DNA of 60,601 nucleotides from CAZEMR01 sp964513465 (GTDB lineage Bacteria; Bacteroidota; Ignavibacteria; Kapaibacteriales; UBA2268): contig CAZEMR010000012.1 in assembly GCA_964513465.1 (NCBI GenBank), positions 1 to 60,601 on the forward strand. The letters run 5' to 3'. Both the position numbers and the translations under genes were made by a program. The notes under the pieces were generated by a model. The model was not told the DNA's origin. It did no database searches and was given only the letters and a program-made list of their open reading frames with translations. The first letter of the stretch is position 1, and each line of letters starts with the position of its first letter. This document shows positions 16,089 through 24,374 of this stretch, one piece after another.

Positions 16089-17099
16089 ATGAGATTACTG
16101 AAAATATTCATGCTTGCCGCATTTCTCGCAATTGCGGCGCCCGAAGCAGGAAGCTTTGGCCATGCCGCCGCCCAGACGAGCGATGCCGACTTCGAGCTTG
16201 GCAAGCGCTATCTGAAGCTGGGTAATACTTATCGCGAGGGCGGCGATTTCAACCGCGCTGCGGAATTCCTGAACAAGGGCCTCGCCGTGGTTAAATCCCG
16301 CAAATCCGGCTGGGAGTCTAAATACTGGACTGCCGTGGCTTACGAATTCCTCGCATATCTTTATCGCGACATGGGGATGCAGGATCAGGCAATCAAAAAC
16401 ATGAAGGACGCCCTCTTCCTTTATACCAGCCTTGTGACCATGAACGACGGCAGCCCCGACGCATCGCGCGAGGTGATTCAAAATCTTGTGAAAATGACCG
16501 AGAGCTTCGAAGCCGGCGCAAACAAAGGCGACGCACCGATCGGCGATTCGCAGAAACTGTTGCTGAGCGGTATCAAAAGTTTTTCGATGAATGAATTCGA
16601 CGAAGCAATCGTAGAATTCGACCAGGCTATCAGGCTCGACCCCGAATCCGAAGTGGCGTATGCATGGAGCCGCGAGGCCCGCGACCGCGCAGGCACTTAT
16701 GGCGCTGCCCGATGCGCCGACCCCGACCTCGCCCGCGCGAAGGTTTATACCGATCTCGCCGAGGCGCTCAAAAATCCGTCAGAGGTCTATTTCCTCGACC
16801 TCAGCGGCGGCGACCTGCAGGCTCTGCCCGCCTCGATCGGTAGCCTTTCGAATCTTCGGCGGCTCGACCTGTCGAATAATTCGCTGACACGGCTGCCCGA
16901 GAGCATCTGCAATCTGCAATGCCTCGAGGATCTCGATCTTGAGAATAATCTAATTACGGAATTTCCGGCCTGCTTCCACGAGCTGCCCGGTCTGAAATAT
17001 CTGAATATTAAACTCAATGAATTATCGCTCAAGGACGTAACCGACCTCGTCCGATTCATGCCCAACACGGTGCTTTATATCGACGACGAGGAATATTAA
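16089..17099 (+). CDS. exported TPR and leucine-rich-repeat protein
   Basis: 336 residues. Three in-frame ATGs occur at 16077, 16086 and 16089; GGAG at 16079-16082 is correctly spaced only for 16089, which also gives a clean signal peptide (MRLLKIFMLAAFLAIAAPEA). Residues about 35-190 contain tetratricopeptide units (DFELGKRYLKLGNTYREGGD, AVAYEFLAYLYRDMGMQDQA, FSMNEFDEAIVEFDQAIRL). About 225-310 carry three to four leucine-rich repeats of the 'LxxLP.si..L..L..LdLs.N' type, including LDLSNNSLTRLP and LDLENNLITEFP. Both modules bind proteins, so an envelope adaptor role is likely. It probably forms an operon with the preceding barrel protein (35 bases apart). Confidence 0.8.
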   Translation: MRLLKIFMLAAFLAIAAPEAGSFGHAAAQTSDADFELGKRYLKLGNTYREGGDFNRAAEFLNKGLAVVKSRKSGWESKYWTAVAYEFLAYLYRDMGMQDQAIKNMKDALFLYTSLVTMNDGSPDASREVIQNLVKMTESFEAGANKGDAPIGDSQKLLLSGIKSFSMNEFDEAIVEFDQAIRLDPESEVAYAWSREARDRAGTYGAARCADPDLARAKVYTDLAEALKNPSEVYFLDLSGGDLQALPASIGSLSNLRRLDLSNNSLTRLPESICNLQCLEDLDLENNLITEFPACFHELPGLKYLNIKLNELSLKDVTDLVRFMPNTVLYIDDEEY

Positions 17100-17125
17100 A
17101 ATATCGAATAAATTATTGCAAATAA

Positions 17126-17157
17126 AAAAGTTCCGGCCAATCGCGACCGGAACTTTT
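17126..17157. terminator. bidirectional terminator
   Basis: An 11-bp stem, AAAAGTTCCGG (17126-17136) with CCGGAACTTTT (17147-17157), serves the convergent TPR-LRR and RCC1 genes. Confidence 0.88.
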
Positions 17158-17195
17158 CATTTTTATAAATATATTTTTTTCGAATGATTATCTAA

Positions 17196-18614
17196 TTATC
17201 TCGCAATTGTGAATGGGATGCTCCGCTCTTCGCCCGCGCTTTTGACAACCATAAAATAAGCGCCCGCAGGAAGATCGGAAACGTCGAGTGTTTCCTTGCC
17301 GCCCGCGAATAATGCCGGCCGAGCGGTAATCATCCGGCCGCTGGCGTCGAATATGGCGATAGTGCCGGGAATGATCACGTCCGCACGAACTGTCAGCGCA
17401 TCCTGCGCCGGATTGGGATATATATTTATATCGCTCTGCGAAATAATTTCCTCATCGACTGCTGTGCCGAGTCCGCATGTGAAAGATGTCTCGTTTTCGA
17501 GAGCACCATTGCCAAGCTGACCGACGTAGTTCGCTCCGGCAGCACAATAGCCATTTTCGTCGCTGCGCAGACCAATAGTGTGGAATCCGAAAACACTGCT
17601 CTGAACGACAATTCCCTCGGCTGCGGCGATCGATGTCCAGTCGGATTCGTCGCTGACTTTTTCGGGAGTTTCGTAATTTGCCATTGTTCCATTGCCAAGC
17701 TGGCCGTTGCCATTGAATCCCCAGCCCCAGAGCGTGCCGTCGTCCTTAATTGCCAGCGTATAGGCCGAGCCCGCTTCAACTTCGACCCAGTCGGTGTCTT
17801 CATTAATTTTAACGGGAGCATTTGCCTGGGTATCGTTTATTTCGACACCGAGCTGGCTATTGCCGTTGAATCCCCATGCCCAGAGCGTGCCGTCCCTCTT
17901 ATGTCCGATCGAGAATTCATATCCTGTTTTAATGTCGGTCCAGTCTCCCGCCCCGCCGATTTGCGTAGGCGCAGTAACGACTTCGTCTTCCGAGCCGGTT
18001 CCCGTCTGACCGGTCAGGTTATATCCCCAGCCCCAGATTGTGCCCTCCGTCTTCATTGCAATTACATGGAATCCACTGGCCGCGACCCGCTCCCAGTCGC
18101 TGTCGTTGCCTATCTGTGTGGGGTGATCGATAGTCTCGCTGCCCCCTACGCCCAGCACCTGGTATGTGTTGTTGCCCCAGGCCCAGAGCGTGCCGTCCTG
18201 ACGAATTGCAAAAGAAGAAATCATGCCCGCCGAAATTGATGTCCATTTGTCTGTGCTGACCAGCACGGGTTCGGGAATGGACATATCCGGAATACCTGAG
18301 CCAACCTGACGGTTGCCGTTCAGCCCCCATGCCCAGAGCGTGCCATCGTTTTTAATCGCAAGCACATGGAATCCGCCGCAGTCGATCTGCGCCCAGTCGT
18401 TGTCTTCGCCCACACGGACGGGTTCGTCGAATACTGTTTCGCTGCTGGCTATGCCGAGTTGGCCATTGCCGTTGAATCCCCAGCCCCATAACGAGCCGTC
18501 GTTTTTAATCGCCATCGTAAATTCGCCGCCACATGCGACAGCCGACCAGTCGCTGCCGAAAAGATTAATTGCGCCAAACAAAATCGCAAACAAAATCGCA
18601 GTATAAATCCTCAT
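17196..18614 (-). CDS. T9SS-secreted RCC1-repeat beta-propeller protein
   Basis: 472 residues, GAGG ribosome site, signal peptide about 1-20. Six clear RCC1 repeats follow with the core 'DGTLWaWGfNgNgQLG' (SLWGWGFNGNGQLG, TLWAWGLNGNRQVG, TLWAWGNNTYQVLG, TIWGWGYNLTGQTG, TLWAWGFNGNSQLG, TLWGWGFNGNGQLG). A seventh is degenerate (CAAGANYVGQLGNG), enough for a seven-bladed propeller. The C-terminus is a T9SS sorting domain: INIYPNPAQDALTVRA, IFDASGRMI, VSDLPAGAYFMVVKSAG. The product is expected on the cell surface or in the medium. Its ligand is unknown. Monocistronic. Confidence 0.9.
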   Translation of the reverse strand: MRIYTAILFAILFGAINLFGSDWSAVACGGEFTMAIKNDGSLWGWGFNGNGQLGIASSETVFDEPVRVGEDNDWAQIDCGGFHVLAIKNDGTLWAWGLNGNRQVGSGIPDMSIPEPVLVSTDKWTSISAGMISSFAIRQDGTLWAWGNNTYQVLGVGGSETIDHPTQIGNDSDWERVAASGFHVIAMKTEGTIWGWGYNLTGQTGTGSEDEVVTAPTQIGGAGDWTDIKTGYEFSIGHKRDGTLWAWGFNGNSQLGVEINDTQANAPVKINEDTDWVEVEAGSAYTLAIKDDGTLWGWGFNGNGQLGNGTMANYETPEKVSDESDWTSIAAAEGIVVQSSVFGFHTIGLRSDENGYCAAGANYVGQLGNGALENETSFTCGLGTAVDEEIISQSDINIYPNPAQDALTVRADVIIPGTIAIFDASGRMITARPALFAGGKETLDVSDLPAGAYFMVVKSAGEERSIPFTIAR

Positions 18615-18753
18615 AGTTTCCTCATTCGCTGATGAATATTTTCATTAGTAGATTTTTAAATTAACAAAAATCTCTGAAAATATGAAAGACGCACGTGCGA
18701 TTGGCGGCTTGTTCTGGTAAATTTTAAACCAGAAAGTTAAGATATTGGGATAT

Positions 18754-18787
18754 AATTGCTTCACGTCGCTGACCTTCGCGCAATGAC
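18754..18787 (-). repeat. interspersed repeat copy A (inverted)
   Basis: Read on the minus strand it has TGTCATTGCGCGAAGG at one end and GTGAAGCAAT at the other. This is the 'TGTCA.TGCGAG ... CGAAG.A.TCTC' element also present in direct orientation at 18814 and 18969. It lies in a 430-base gap with no gene. Confidence 0.6.
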
Positions 18788-18813
18788 ACGCCGCGGGCAA
18801 GAGCACGCCACTC

Positions 18814-18844
18814 TGTCACCGCGAGCGCAGCGAAGAAGTCTCTC
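18814..18844 (+). repeat. interspersed repeat copy B
   Basis: Direct copy with left end TGTCACCGCGAGCGCAGC and right end GAAGAAGTCTCT. It is of the widespread extragenic type beginning TGTCA(T/C)TGCGAG and ending GAAGCA(A/G)TCTC. Confidence 0.65.
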
Positions 18845-18919
18845 TTCGCCGGCTCCGCTGCGTGGGTCAATGCGCTAAAGCTCGTTGTTGCAATGGGATG
18901 TCGTTGTTCGCGCCCGCAA

Positions 18920-18939
18920 CAGAGGGCTTCAGCCCTCTG
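18920..18939. repeat. short palindrome within the repeat patch
   Basis: CAGAGGGCT-TC-AGCCCTCTG is a perfect 9-bp stem with a two-base centre. It is GC-rich, unlike normal intergenic DNA here, and lacks a T-run, so it is probably a repeat arm rather than a terminator. Confidence 0.5.
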
Positions 18940-18968
18940 CGAATATTGACTGTCATGCGCTTGCAATT

Positions 18969-19006
18969 GTCACTGCGAGAAACGAAGTGACGAAGCAGTC
19001 TCTTCC
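18969..19006 (+). repeat. interspersed repeat copy C
   Basis: Direct copy with left end TGTCACTGCGAGAAACG and right end GAAGCAGTCTCTTCC, the fullest of the three copies. The patch lies just past the 3' end of the T9SS gene at 19046 (minus strand). Confidence 0.65.
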
Positions 19007-19045
19007 ATCAACCAGCCAACGGCTATAATCCAAAATCCGGATTCA

Positions 19046-20629
19046 TCACTCGACGATAAACTTCGCCGATTGCGCGTTGCCGGGGACGACCACCATATAC
19101 ATACCCGCGGGCAGACCCGACACGTCGATCGTCTGGTCGGTGTAGTTCTCTACGCGCGCGACCTCGCGGCCGTGCATGTCGATGATGCTCGCATCGCGCG
19201 GGCCGGGCGCTCCTGCAAATCGCAGGCGGATGCGGTCGGTGGCCGGATTGGGCCATACCTCGATCCCCGCGGCGGGGTCGGCAGGCGCATTGGCAATGGA
19301 ATTGATCATCCCGCCATAGAAATATGTATAAAAATCGCGGACATCGGTTATGATGCTTTCGAAGGCCTGCGGGCGGTCTTTTTTGGCCTGGCCGGGGATT
19401 GGCAGCTGGGTCTCGAAGGTGAGCAATACACCGAATTCGGCATGCTGCCCCGGCAGCATCGTAAACGGCCCGGCGGAAGAAAGAATAGATTGCGGCCATG
19501 CGGCTTTTTTACTGTCCTTTTTCCCACTAGACATGTAATTATATAATCTATCATCCTCACCGCCAATGCCTGAACCAATTCTCGAGCTTTTCAGTCCGCA
19601 TTGTTCATTGCGCTGGTAATAACGTCTGTCGTTTCTCAAATAGCCATTGCCATCGACTGCGGGAGTATATACCAGAGTGATTGCCATCGGGCCATAGCCA
19701 ACTTCGCCGCGGTCTTCGTCGGTCCAGCAAATTGAAGTAGCCAGAGTCGAATCCTCGAAATAAAAAGTAGCGCGGTCATTATTAGCGGCAGAAGCGTCCG
19801 GTCCCAGGTCAGGATCAACCATTGCGCCGAGATATGAATCGAATAATGTATCCTGCGACATATTCCATAATTTGTAATAAATCAATACCTGATTATATCG
19901 CTCGCTGTCCTTATTCCATGTGAAAATGGTCTGCTCCACCTGCAGACGGAGCGGCTTACCGTTCCTTCGGGCAAAAACTTTACCTCCATTGTGGCGCGAA
20001 AGGTCGGTATCCTTATATGTACAGAAAATGTCTTCGTCCGAGATATATTGCGGGCCGCCGGCATAGACCGCCGAATTTCTGTTCGCGGGATTTTCTGCGT
20101 AGAGCCAGTCCGGAAAATGATTTGCCTGCGACTGTTTCCATAAAGGCCAGTTTTCGCCGTCCTCAGGATTATTGGGCGTTCCGTCCGGCTGGAAATCCGT
20201 CGAGAAATAAACGCGGTATTTCGTAATTTCGTCCTCGATCAAATCATCGCCATCGGAAATGCGCCCGGGAGTGAATTCCGATCGGCCATTATATGTTGAA
20301 TAAGATCGCTCTACGCAAGCTTTATAATCGGTATTCCCGCTGGTATCTGACACCCATTTCATAGTCCCGAAAAAGAATCCGCCCGCGAAAACATATATAT
20401 TTTCGCTGCCGCGCGGAAATATCATCGCGCCCTTACTCTCTTCCTTATCCAGTCCATAAGTTCCGTCATTTGTGACCGGGAAGCTGACCGGGCTGACTGT
20501 ATTGAACTGCAAATCGAACACCCCAGTTGGTTCGCGCTGAGGCTGGTCTTTTTTGCCTGGCGCGTTTTCGGCCAGCAAGGGGGTTATACACAGAAGCGAA
20601 ATCAGAGCAATTGCGAAGACATTTTTCAT
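19046..20629 (-). CDS. large T9SS-secreted protein of unknown function
   Basis: 527 residues from the ATG at 20629 with GGAA upstream; the frame is open upstream but those residues are AT-rich filler. A signal peptide ends about LLAEN. The body has aromatic, beta-rich stretches (YVFAGGFFFGTMKWVSDTSG, VYFSTDFQPDGTPNNPED, QVLIYYKLWNMSQDTL, SYLGAMVDPDLGPDAS) of a kind seen in large Ignavibacteria/Bacteroidota surface proteins, but no catalytic motif. The final 85 residues are a T9SS sorting domain: EVWPNPATDRIRLRF, IIDMHGREVARVEN, VSGLPAGMYMVVVPGN. It is probably surface-exposed or released. Monocistronic and divergent from nfeD. Confidence 0.8.
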   Translation of the reverse strand: MKNVFAIALISLLCITPLLAENAPGKKDQPQREPTGVFDLQFNTVSPVSFPVTNDGTYGLDKEESKGAMIFPRGSENIYVFAGGFFFGTMKWVSDTSGNTDYKACVERSYSTYNGRSEFTPGRISDGDDLIEDEITKYRVYFSTDFQPDGTPNNPEDGENWPLWKQSQANHFPDWLYAENPANRNSAVYAGGPQYISDEDIFCTYKDTDLSRHNGGKVFARRNGKPLRLQVEQTIFTWNKDSERYNQVLIYYKLWNMSQDTLFDSYLGAMVDPDLGPDASAANNDRATFYFEDSTLATSICWTDEDRGEVGYGPMAITLVYTPAVDGNGYLRNDRRYYQRNEQCGLKSSRIGSGIGGEDDRLYNYMSSGKKDSKKAAWPQSILSSAGPFTMLPGQHAEFGVLLTFETQLPIPGQAKKDRPQAFESIITDVRDFYTYFYGGMINSIANAPADPAAGIEVWPNPATDRIRLRFAGAPGPRDASIIDMHGREVARVENYTDQTIDVSGLPAGMYMVVVPGNAQSAKFIVE

Positions 20630-20809
20630 AATAATTCCAATGAATAAATTTTCTAAATCAAAATAGCTTTTCGTGAAAATAAATAAATTATATTTATTTA
20701 ACAAAAATGGGATTCATTTCTGCGAAAATTTTACTATTTGATTCACGATTTTCCCGATTATTGCGTATTTTAATTCATATTAACATTTCGAAATATTCGC
20801 CGCAATATC

Positions 20810-22096
20810 ATGAAACATCTTATTTATATAATATTTATACTCGCGGCAATCGCCGGCGCCGGCGCCCGCGAAGTCGCCGTAATCACAATCGACGGCGGTA
20901 TTGGCCCGGCCACCGCCGCCTATATCGAAGGCGGCATCGAGCGCGCAAACGCCGACAACGCCGAAGCCCTCGTTATCCGGCTCAATACGCCCGGAGGACT
21001 GCTCGAGGCCACCCGCGACATCATCGAAGACCTGCTCTCGGCGCCGCTCCCGGTCATCGTTTACGTCGCCCCATCCGGCGGACGCGCAGGTTCGGCCGGG
21101 GTGTTTATCACAATCGCAGGCCACATCGCGGCGATGGCGCCGGGCACGAATATCGGCGCGGCGCATCCGGTCGGTCTCGGCGGCGGCAGCGACACAACCG
21201 CAATGTTCGATAAGGTTGTCAACGACGCTGCTGCCTTCGCGCGGACAATTGCCGAAAAACGCGACCGCAATATCGAATGGGCAGAGCGCGCCGTCCGCGA
21301 AAGCATATCGGTGACCGAGACCGAGGCGCTCGAGGCAAATGTGATCAATTTTATCGCGCCCACGCTCGATTCGCTGCTTGCGCAGGTGGACGGAATGACG
21401 GTCGAAACCCGCACCGGCAAGCACACGCTGCATACACGCGGCGCAGCTATCAAAGAAATCGAAATGAACTGGCGCGAGAAACTGCTCGAATTCATCAGCG
21501 ACCCGAATATCGCCTACGCGCTTCTGATGCTCGGTATTTACGGGATATTCTTCGAGCTGTATAGCCCCGGCGCAATCGTCCCGGGCGTGGTTGGCGGCAT
21601 TTCGATAATACTGGCGGGATACTCTCTGCAGATGCTGCCGGTCAACTGGGCGGGGGTGGCGCTGATCGCGCTGGCGCTCATCTTATTTATATTAGAAATT
21701 AAAATAGCCAGCTATGGGATGCTCTCCGTCGCAGGGGTGGTGTCGCTTTTGCTCGGCTCTGTTTTCTTAATAGATTCACCGTATGAATTTATGCAAGTAT
21801 CATTAAGCGTTATAATTACGGCGGTCGTGGTCACCGCGCTGTTCTTCGGACTGGTAATTTATCTTGGACTTAAGGCCCAGTTCCGCAAGGGTTCCAGCGG
21901 CACCGACGCAATGGTCGGCGAGGAAGGCCGCGCGGTATCGGAAATCAGTCCCGGCGCGCCCGGCTCGGTGCGCGTGCACGGCGAGATATGGAGCGCCACA
22001 AGCGGCGAAAATATTTCGGCGGGTAGTTCGGTTATTGTGGAGTCGATGAAGGGATTGCATTTAAAAGTAAAAAAGAATGAGGATGGCGGAAAGTAA
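20810..22096 (+). CDS. nfeD: NfeD-family membrane-bound serine protease
   Basis: 428 residues, the long NfeD form. A signal peptide leads into a ClpP-like protease domain (about 20-215) with ALVIRLNTPGGLLEATRDII and the nucleophile Ser95 in GGRAGSAGVFI; the Lys partner of the Ser-Lys dyad is expected near 145 (AEKRDRN). Four membrane helices follow (about 235-350) and a C-terminal OB-fold NfeD domain ends the protein (about 365-428, EGRAVSEISPGAPGSVRVHG). NfeD proteases normally work with a stomatin/FloA partner, which is not adjacent here. The gene overlaps the following phosphatase gene by 20 bases. Confidence 0.93.
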   Translation: MKHLIYIIFILAAIAGAGAREVAVITIDGGIGPATAAYIEGGIERANADNAEALVIRLNTPGGLLEATRDIIEDLLSAPLPVIVYVAPSGGRAGSAGVFITIAGHIAAMAPGTNIGAAHPVGLGGGSDTTAMFDKVVNDAAAFARTIAEKRDRNIEWAERAVRESISVTETEALEANVINFIAPTLDSLLAQVDGMTVETRTGKHTLHTRGAAIKEIEMNWREKLLEFISDPNIAYALLMLGIYGIFFELYSPGAIVPGVVGGISIILAGYSLQMLPVNWAGVALIALALILFILEIKIASYGMLSVAGVVSLLLGSVFLIDSPYEFMQVSLSVIITAVVVTALFFGLVIYLGLKAQFRKGSSGTDAMVGEEGRAVSEISPGAPGSVRVHGEIWSATSGENISAGSSVIVESMKGLHLKVKKNEDGGK

Positions 22097-22826
22097 AGAC
22101 TACGCAAAACTGGCTGATAAATTAATGGTTTACGTCGATTTCGACGGCACAATCACCCGCAAGGACATAGGCGACGAGCTGTTCATCCGGATGGGCGAAT
22201 TCGAGCCGTATAACTCCATGCTCAAAGCGCGCGAAATCGACATCAAAGAATACTGGCGCATCCTATTCGAAAAGCTGCGCCCCGAAGCCACGCCCGAAAG
22301 CATCGAGCAATTCGCCCTCAGCTGCGAGATCGACCCCTACTTTTCGAAATTCGCCGAATTCTGCCGCGAGCAAGGCATCCCCATCGCCATCGTCAGCGAC
22401 GGATTCGACTCATACATCCGCCCAATACTCGAAGCCCACGGCCTCGACTGGATCGACGTTTACTGCAACGAAATGGTATTCGCCGACGGTAGCCGGCCGC
22501 GTCCGCACTACCCATACGCCAGCGAATCCTGCGAATGCTTCTGCGCCTCGTGCAAGCGCAATTCGGTGGTCACCCGCACCCCGCCCAACCGGCTGATCGC
22601 ATTCATCGGCGACGGATATTCGGACTACTGCGCCGCCGAGCACGCCGACATCGTATTCGCCAAGCGCTATCTGGCGGCCTACTGCAACGAGCACCGCCTG
22701 CCGCACTACACATTCAAGACATTCTTCGACGTATTGAAAATATTCAAAAGCGTATTGCCCCGCAAAAAATTAAAAGAACGCCACCAGGCAATGCTCAAAC
22801 GCAAAAAAGCATTCGAAACCGAGTAA
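22077..22826 (+). CDS. MtnX-like HAD-family phosphatase
   Basis: 249 residues. HAD motif I is VDFDGTITRKD with nucleophile Asp21 and Asp23, motif II IVSDGFDSYI, and motif IV FIGDGYSDYCAA. The cap contains a cysteine cluster (ESCECFCASCKRN) of the sort seen in 2-hydroxy-3-keto-5-methylthiopentenyl-1-phosphate phosphatase MtnX and its relatives. A role in methionine salvage is possible, but no other mtn gene is in the window; phosphoserine-type substrates are an alternative. The start lies inside nfeD, so translation is probably coupled. A basic tail (KKLKERHQAMLKRKKAF) extends beyond the fold. Confidence 0.85.
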   Translation: MRMAESKDYAKLADKLMVYVDFDGTITRKDIGDELFIRMGEFEPYNSMLKAREIDIKEYWRILFEKLRPEATPESIEQFALSCEIDPYFSKFAEFCREQGIPIAIVSDGFDSYIRPILEAHGLDWIDVYCNEMVFADGSRPRPHYPYASESCECFCASCKRNSVVTRTPPNRLIAFIGDGYSDYCAAEHADIVFAKRYLAAYCNEHRLPHYTFKTFFDVLKIFKSVLPRKKLKERHQAMLKRKKAFETE

Positions 22827-22854
22827 AAAAATGCAATATTTTATTTGCATTTTT
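22827..22854 (+). terminator. terminator of the nfeD-phosphatase operon
   Basis: AAAAATGCAA (22827-22836) pairs with TTGCATTTTT (22845-22854), starting at the phosphatase stop. The stem is A/T-rich, hence moderate strength. Confidence 0.6.
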
Positions 22855-22914
22855 ATGTAAGGTTGTTTAAATTGACCTCAACAGGTTGTTTTTCCTATCA
22901 TTTAGGAGCCAATT

Positions 22915-24372
22915 ATGAAATCCTTTCTCAAAATTATGCTCGTAGTACTTTTTGCTAATGTGAATCTTTCTGCAATTGATTGGTCATTTCTGCCTCCTCC
23001 TGATGAATACACATGTTTCCCTGGATTAGCTAATGTTGAATGGCAGGGGCCGTATGAATTTGTATTCTGCGGTAATGAAGTGCCTGATCCTACTTGCGTG
23101 ACAGATTGTTGTTTTCATGTTATTTATTATGATAGGCATGTCGAAAATCAAAGCGGACCGGATGATTATGATGTTTCGGTAGTTGGAATATTTTATGAAG
23201 GAGATTGCGACGGTTGCGAAAAAATGGAAGTGCAACATGCATTTTATGAGAAATTAGTTAGAGAGAAAAATTCAGAACTAGATTTTTATAACAATTATCA
23301 TAATGGAGTGCCCGGTGGCGGTAATCTTGGGTACTTTTATACAAATGGCACATGTAAAGATAATGTGGAGGCAATATGCACGGACGAAGAACATTGCTGC
23401 GAGTCAAGGTATGATGTTTATTTTAATGATGAAGGACAAATAACTGATGTCTCTTATGATGGCTCCCCTTACCCATTAATTTCACCCTCTTGCCCAACAT
23501 ACACAAGCTGCGAAAAAGTATGCTTTGATTACAGATACCAACCACTCGCAACGTTAAAATGTGTTACTGATTGTCCTATTGATGAATTGTCTGAGGAGTT
23601 AGAATCTCAAAGAATATCATTAGAATCCATAGGTTGTCCGGGGTGTGAAATCATTATATACTATGTGGTTGCTGAAGTTATCGCAGGAGGTCCAGGTTGC
23701 CCACCAAATTTTAAAACTATACACATTACAGGACTTAATGGTTTTAACTGTGATAACTGTGCTTTATCGCTTGATATGGACGATCTAATGTCTTTTATGG
23801 TTGAATGGATTTTGAAATATGGAGAAATCGATAAACCTACAGAAAAAAACCATTGTATCACAAATTATCGAATTGCAACAAACGCGTGTTTTACGTTTGA
23901 TGGACAAAATCAAATACATTGTGGCGAAGACTGCTGTTGGGCTGTGTATGAGATTTGTTATTGGGGGGATAATATTTATACTTACACCAAAATGTCAAGT
24001 GGATCAAATCCAATGGGAGTACAATGCAGCCCTACTGCGCCTTGTGAATTGGTCTGTGATGCTTTCCCGGAATTGTTCTTTACTTCAGCGGATGATAATT
24101 CTTTACTTAACAGTGACATAAAAGAGTCAAAAGTATATCCTAATCCCAATAATGGAATTTGCAATTTGGAAATTAATGCAAAAATCTATGGGAAAATAAA
24201 AATTGAAGTAATAGATTACACTGGCAAGCAGATAATTAGCAAGACTTTGAATAAAGAAACTGGCGCAACTGAATGCCAAATAAATATGAGCGATGTTTCT
24301 TCAGGAACGTATTTGTATAAAATATACCATGAAAACTCGATAGTCTCCCGTGGAATTATTATAAAGGAATAA
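22915..24372 (+). CDS. cysteine-rich T9SS-secreted protein, AT-rich gene
   Basis: 485 residues, TAGGAG ribosome site, signal peptide about 1-20. It contains about 32 cysteines, several as CC pairs inside a loosely repeated unit (CVTDCCFHVIYY, CTDEEHCCESRYDVYF, CGEDCCWAVYEICYW, and CVTDCPIDELS). The repeat suggests tandem disulfide-bonded modules. The C-terminus is a T9SS sorting domain (KVYPNPNNGICNLEI, VIDYTGKQIISKT, VSSGTYLYKIY). Codon use is markedly AT-rich (many AAT, GAT, TTT, AAA) compared with nfeD upstream, suggesting transfer. No family recognised. It forms a pair with the next gene, two bases downstream. Confidence 0.8.
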   Translation: MKSFLKIMLVVLFANVNLSAIDWSFLPPPDEYTCFPGLANVEWQGPYEFVFCGNEVPDPTCVTDCCFHVIYYDRHVENQSGPDDYDVSVVGIFYEGDCDGCEKMEVQHAFYEKLVREKNSELDFYNNYHNGVPGGGNLGYFYTNGTCKDNVEAICTDEEHCCESRYDVYFNDEGQITDVSYDGSPYPLISPSCPTYTSCEKVCFDYRYQPLATLKCVTDCPIDELSEELESQRISLESIGCPGCEIIIYYVVAEVIAGGPGCPPNFKTIHITGLNGFNCDNCALSLDMDDLMSFMVEWILKYGEIDKPTEKNHCITNYRIATNACFTFDGQNQIHCGEDCCWAVYEICYWGDNIYTYTKMSSGSNPMGVQCSPTAPCELVCDAFPELFFTSADDNSLLNSDIKESKVYPNPNNGICNLEINAKIYGKIKIEVIDYTGKQIISKTLNKETGATECQINMSDVSSGTYLYKIYHENSIVSRGIIIKE

Positions 24373-24374
24373 TC

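Noticed and set aside
17700..18500. Regularly spaced similar DNA segments suggesting a CRISPR-like or tandem array
   Set aside because: They are the coding repeats of the RCC1 protein, vary at third positions, and keep frame throughout.
18724..18966. 80-codon minus-strand ORF between the RCC1 and T9SS genes
   Set aside because: It runs straight across the interspersed repeats and the palindrome, has no ribosome site and no protein-like pattern. The repeats explain the open frame.
20707..21213. 168-codon + strand ORF rich in arginine
   Set aside because: Frame shadow of nfeD: runs of Arg codons arise from the GC-rich sequence in the wrong frame.
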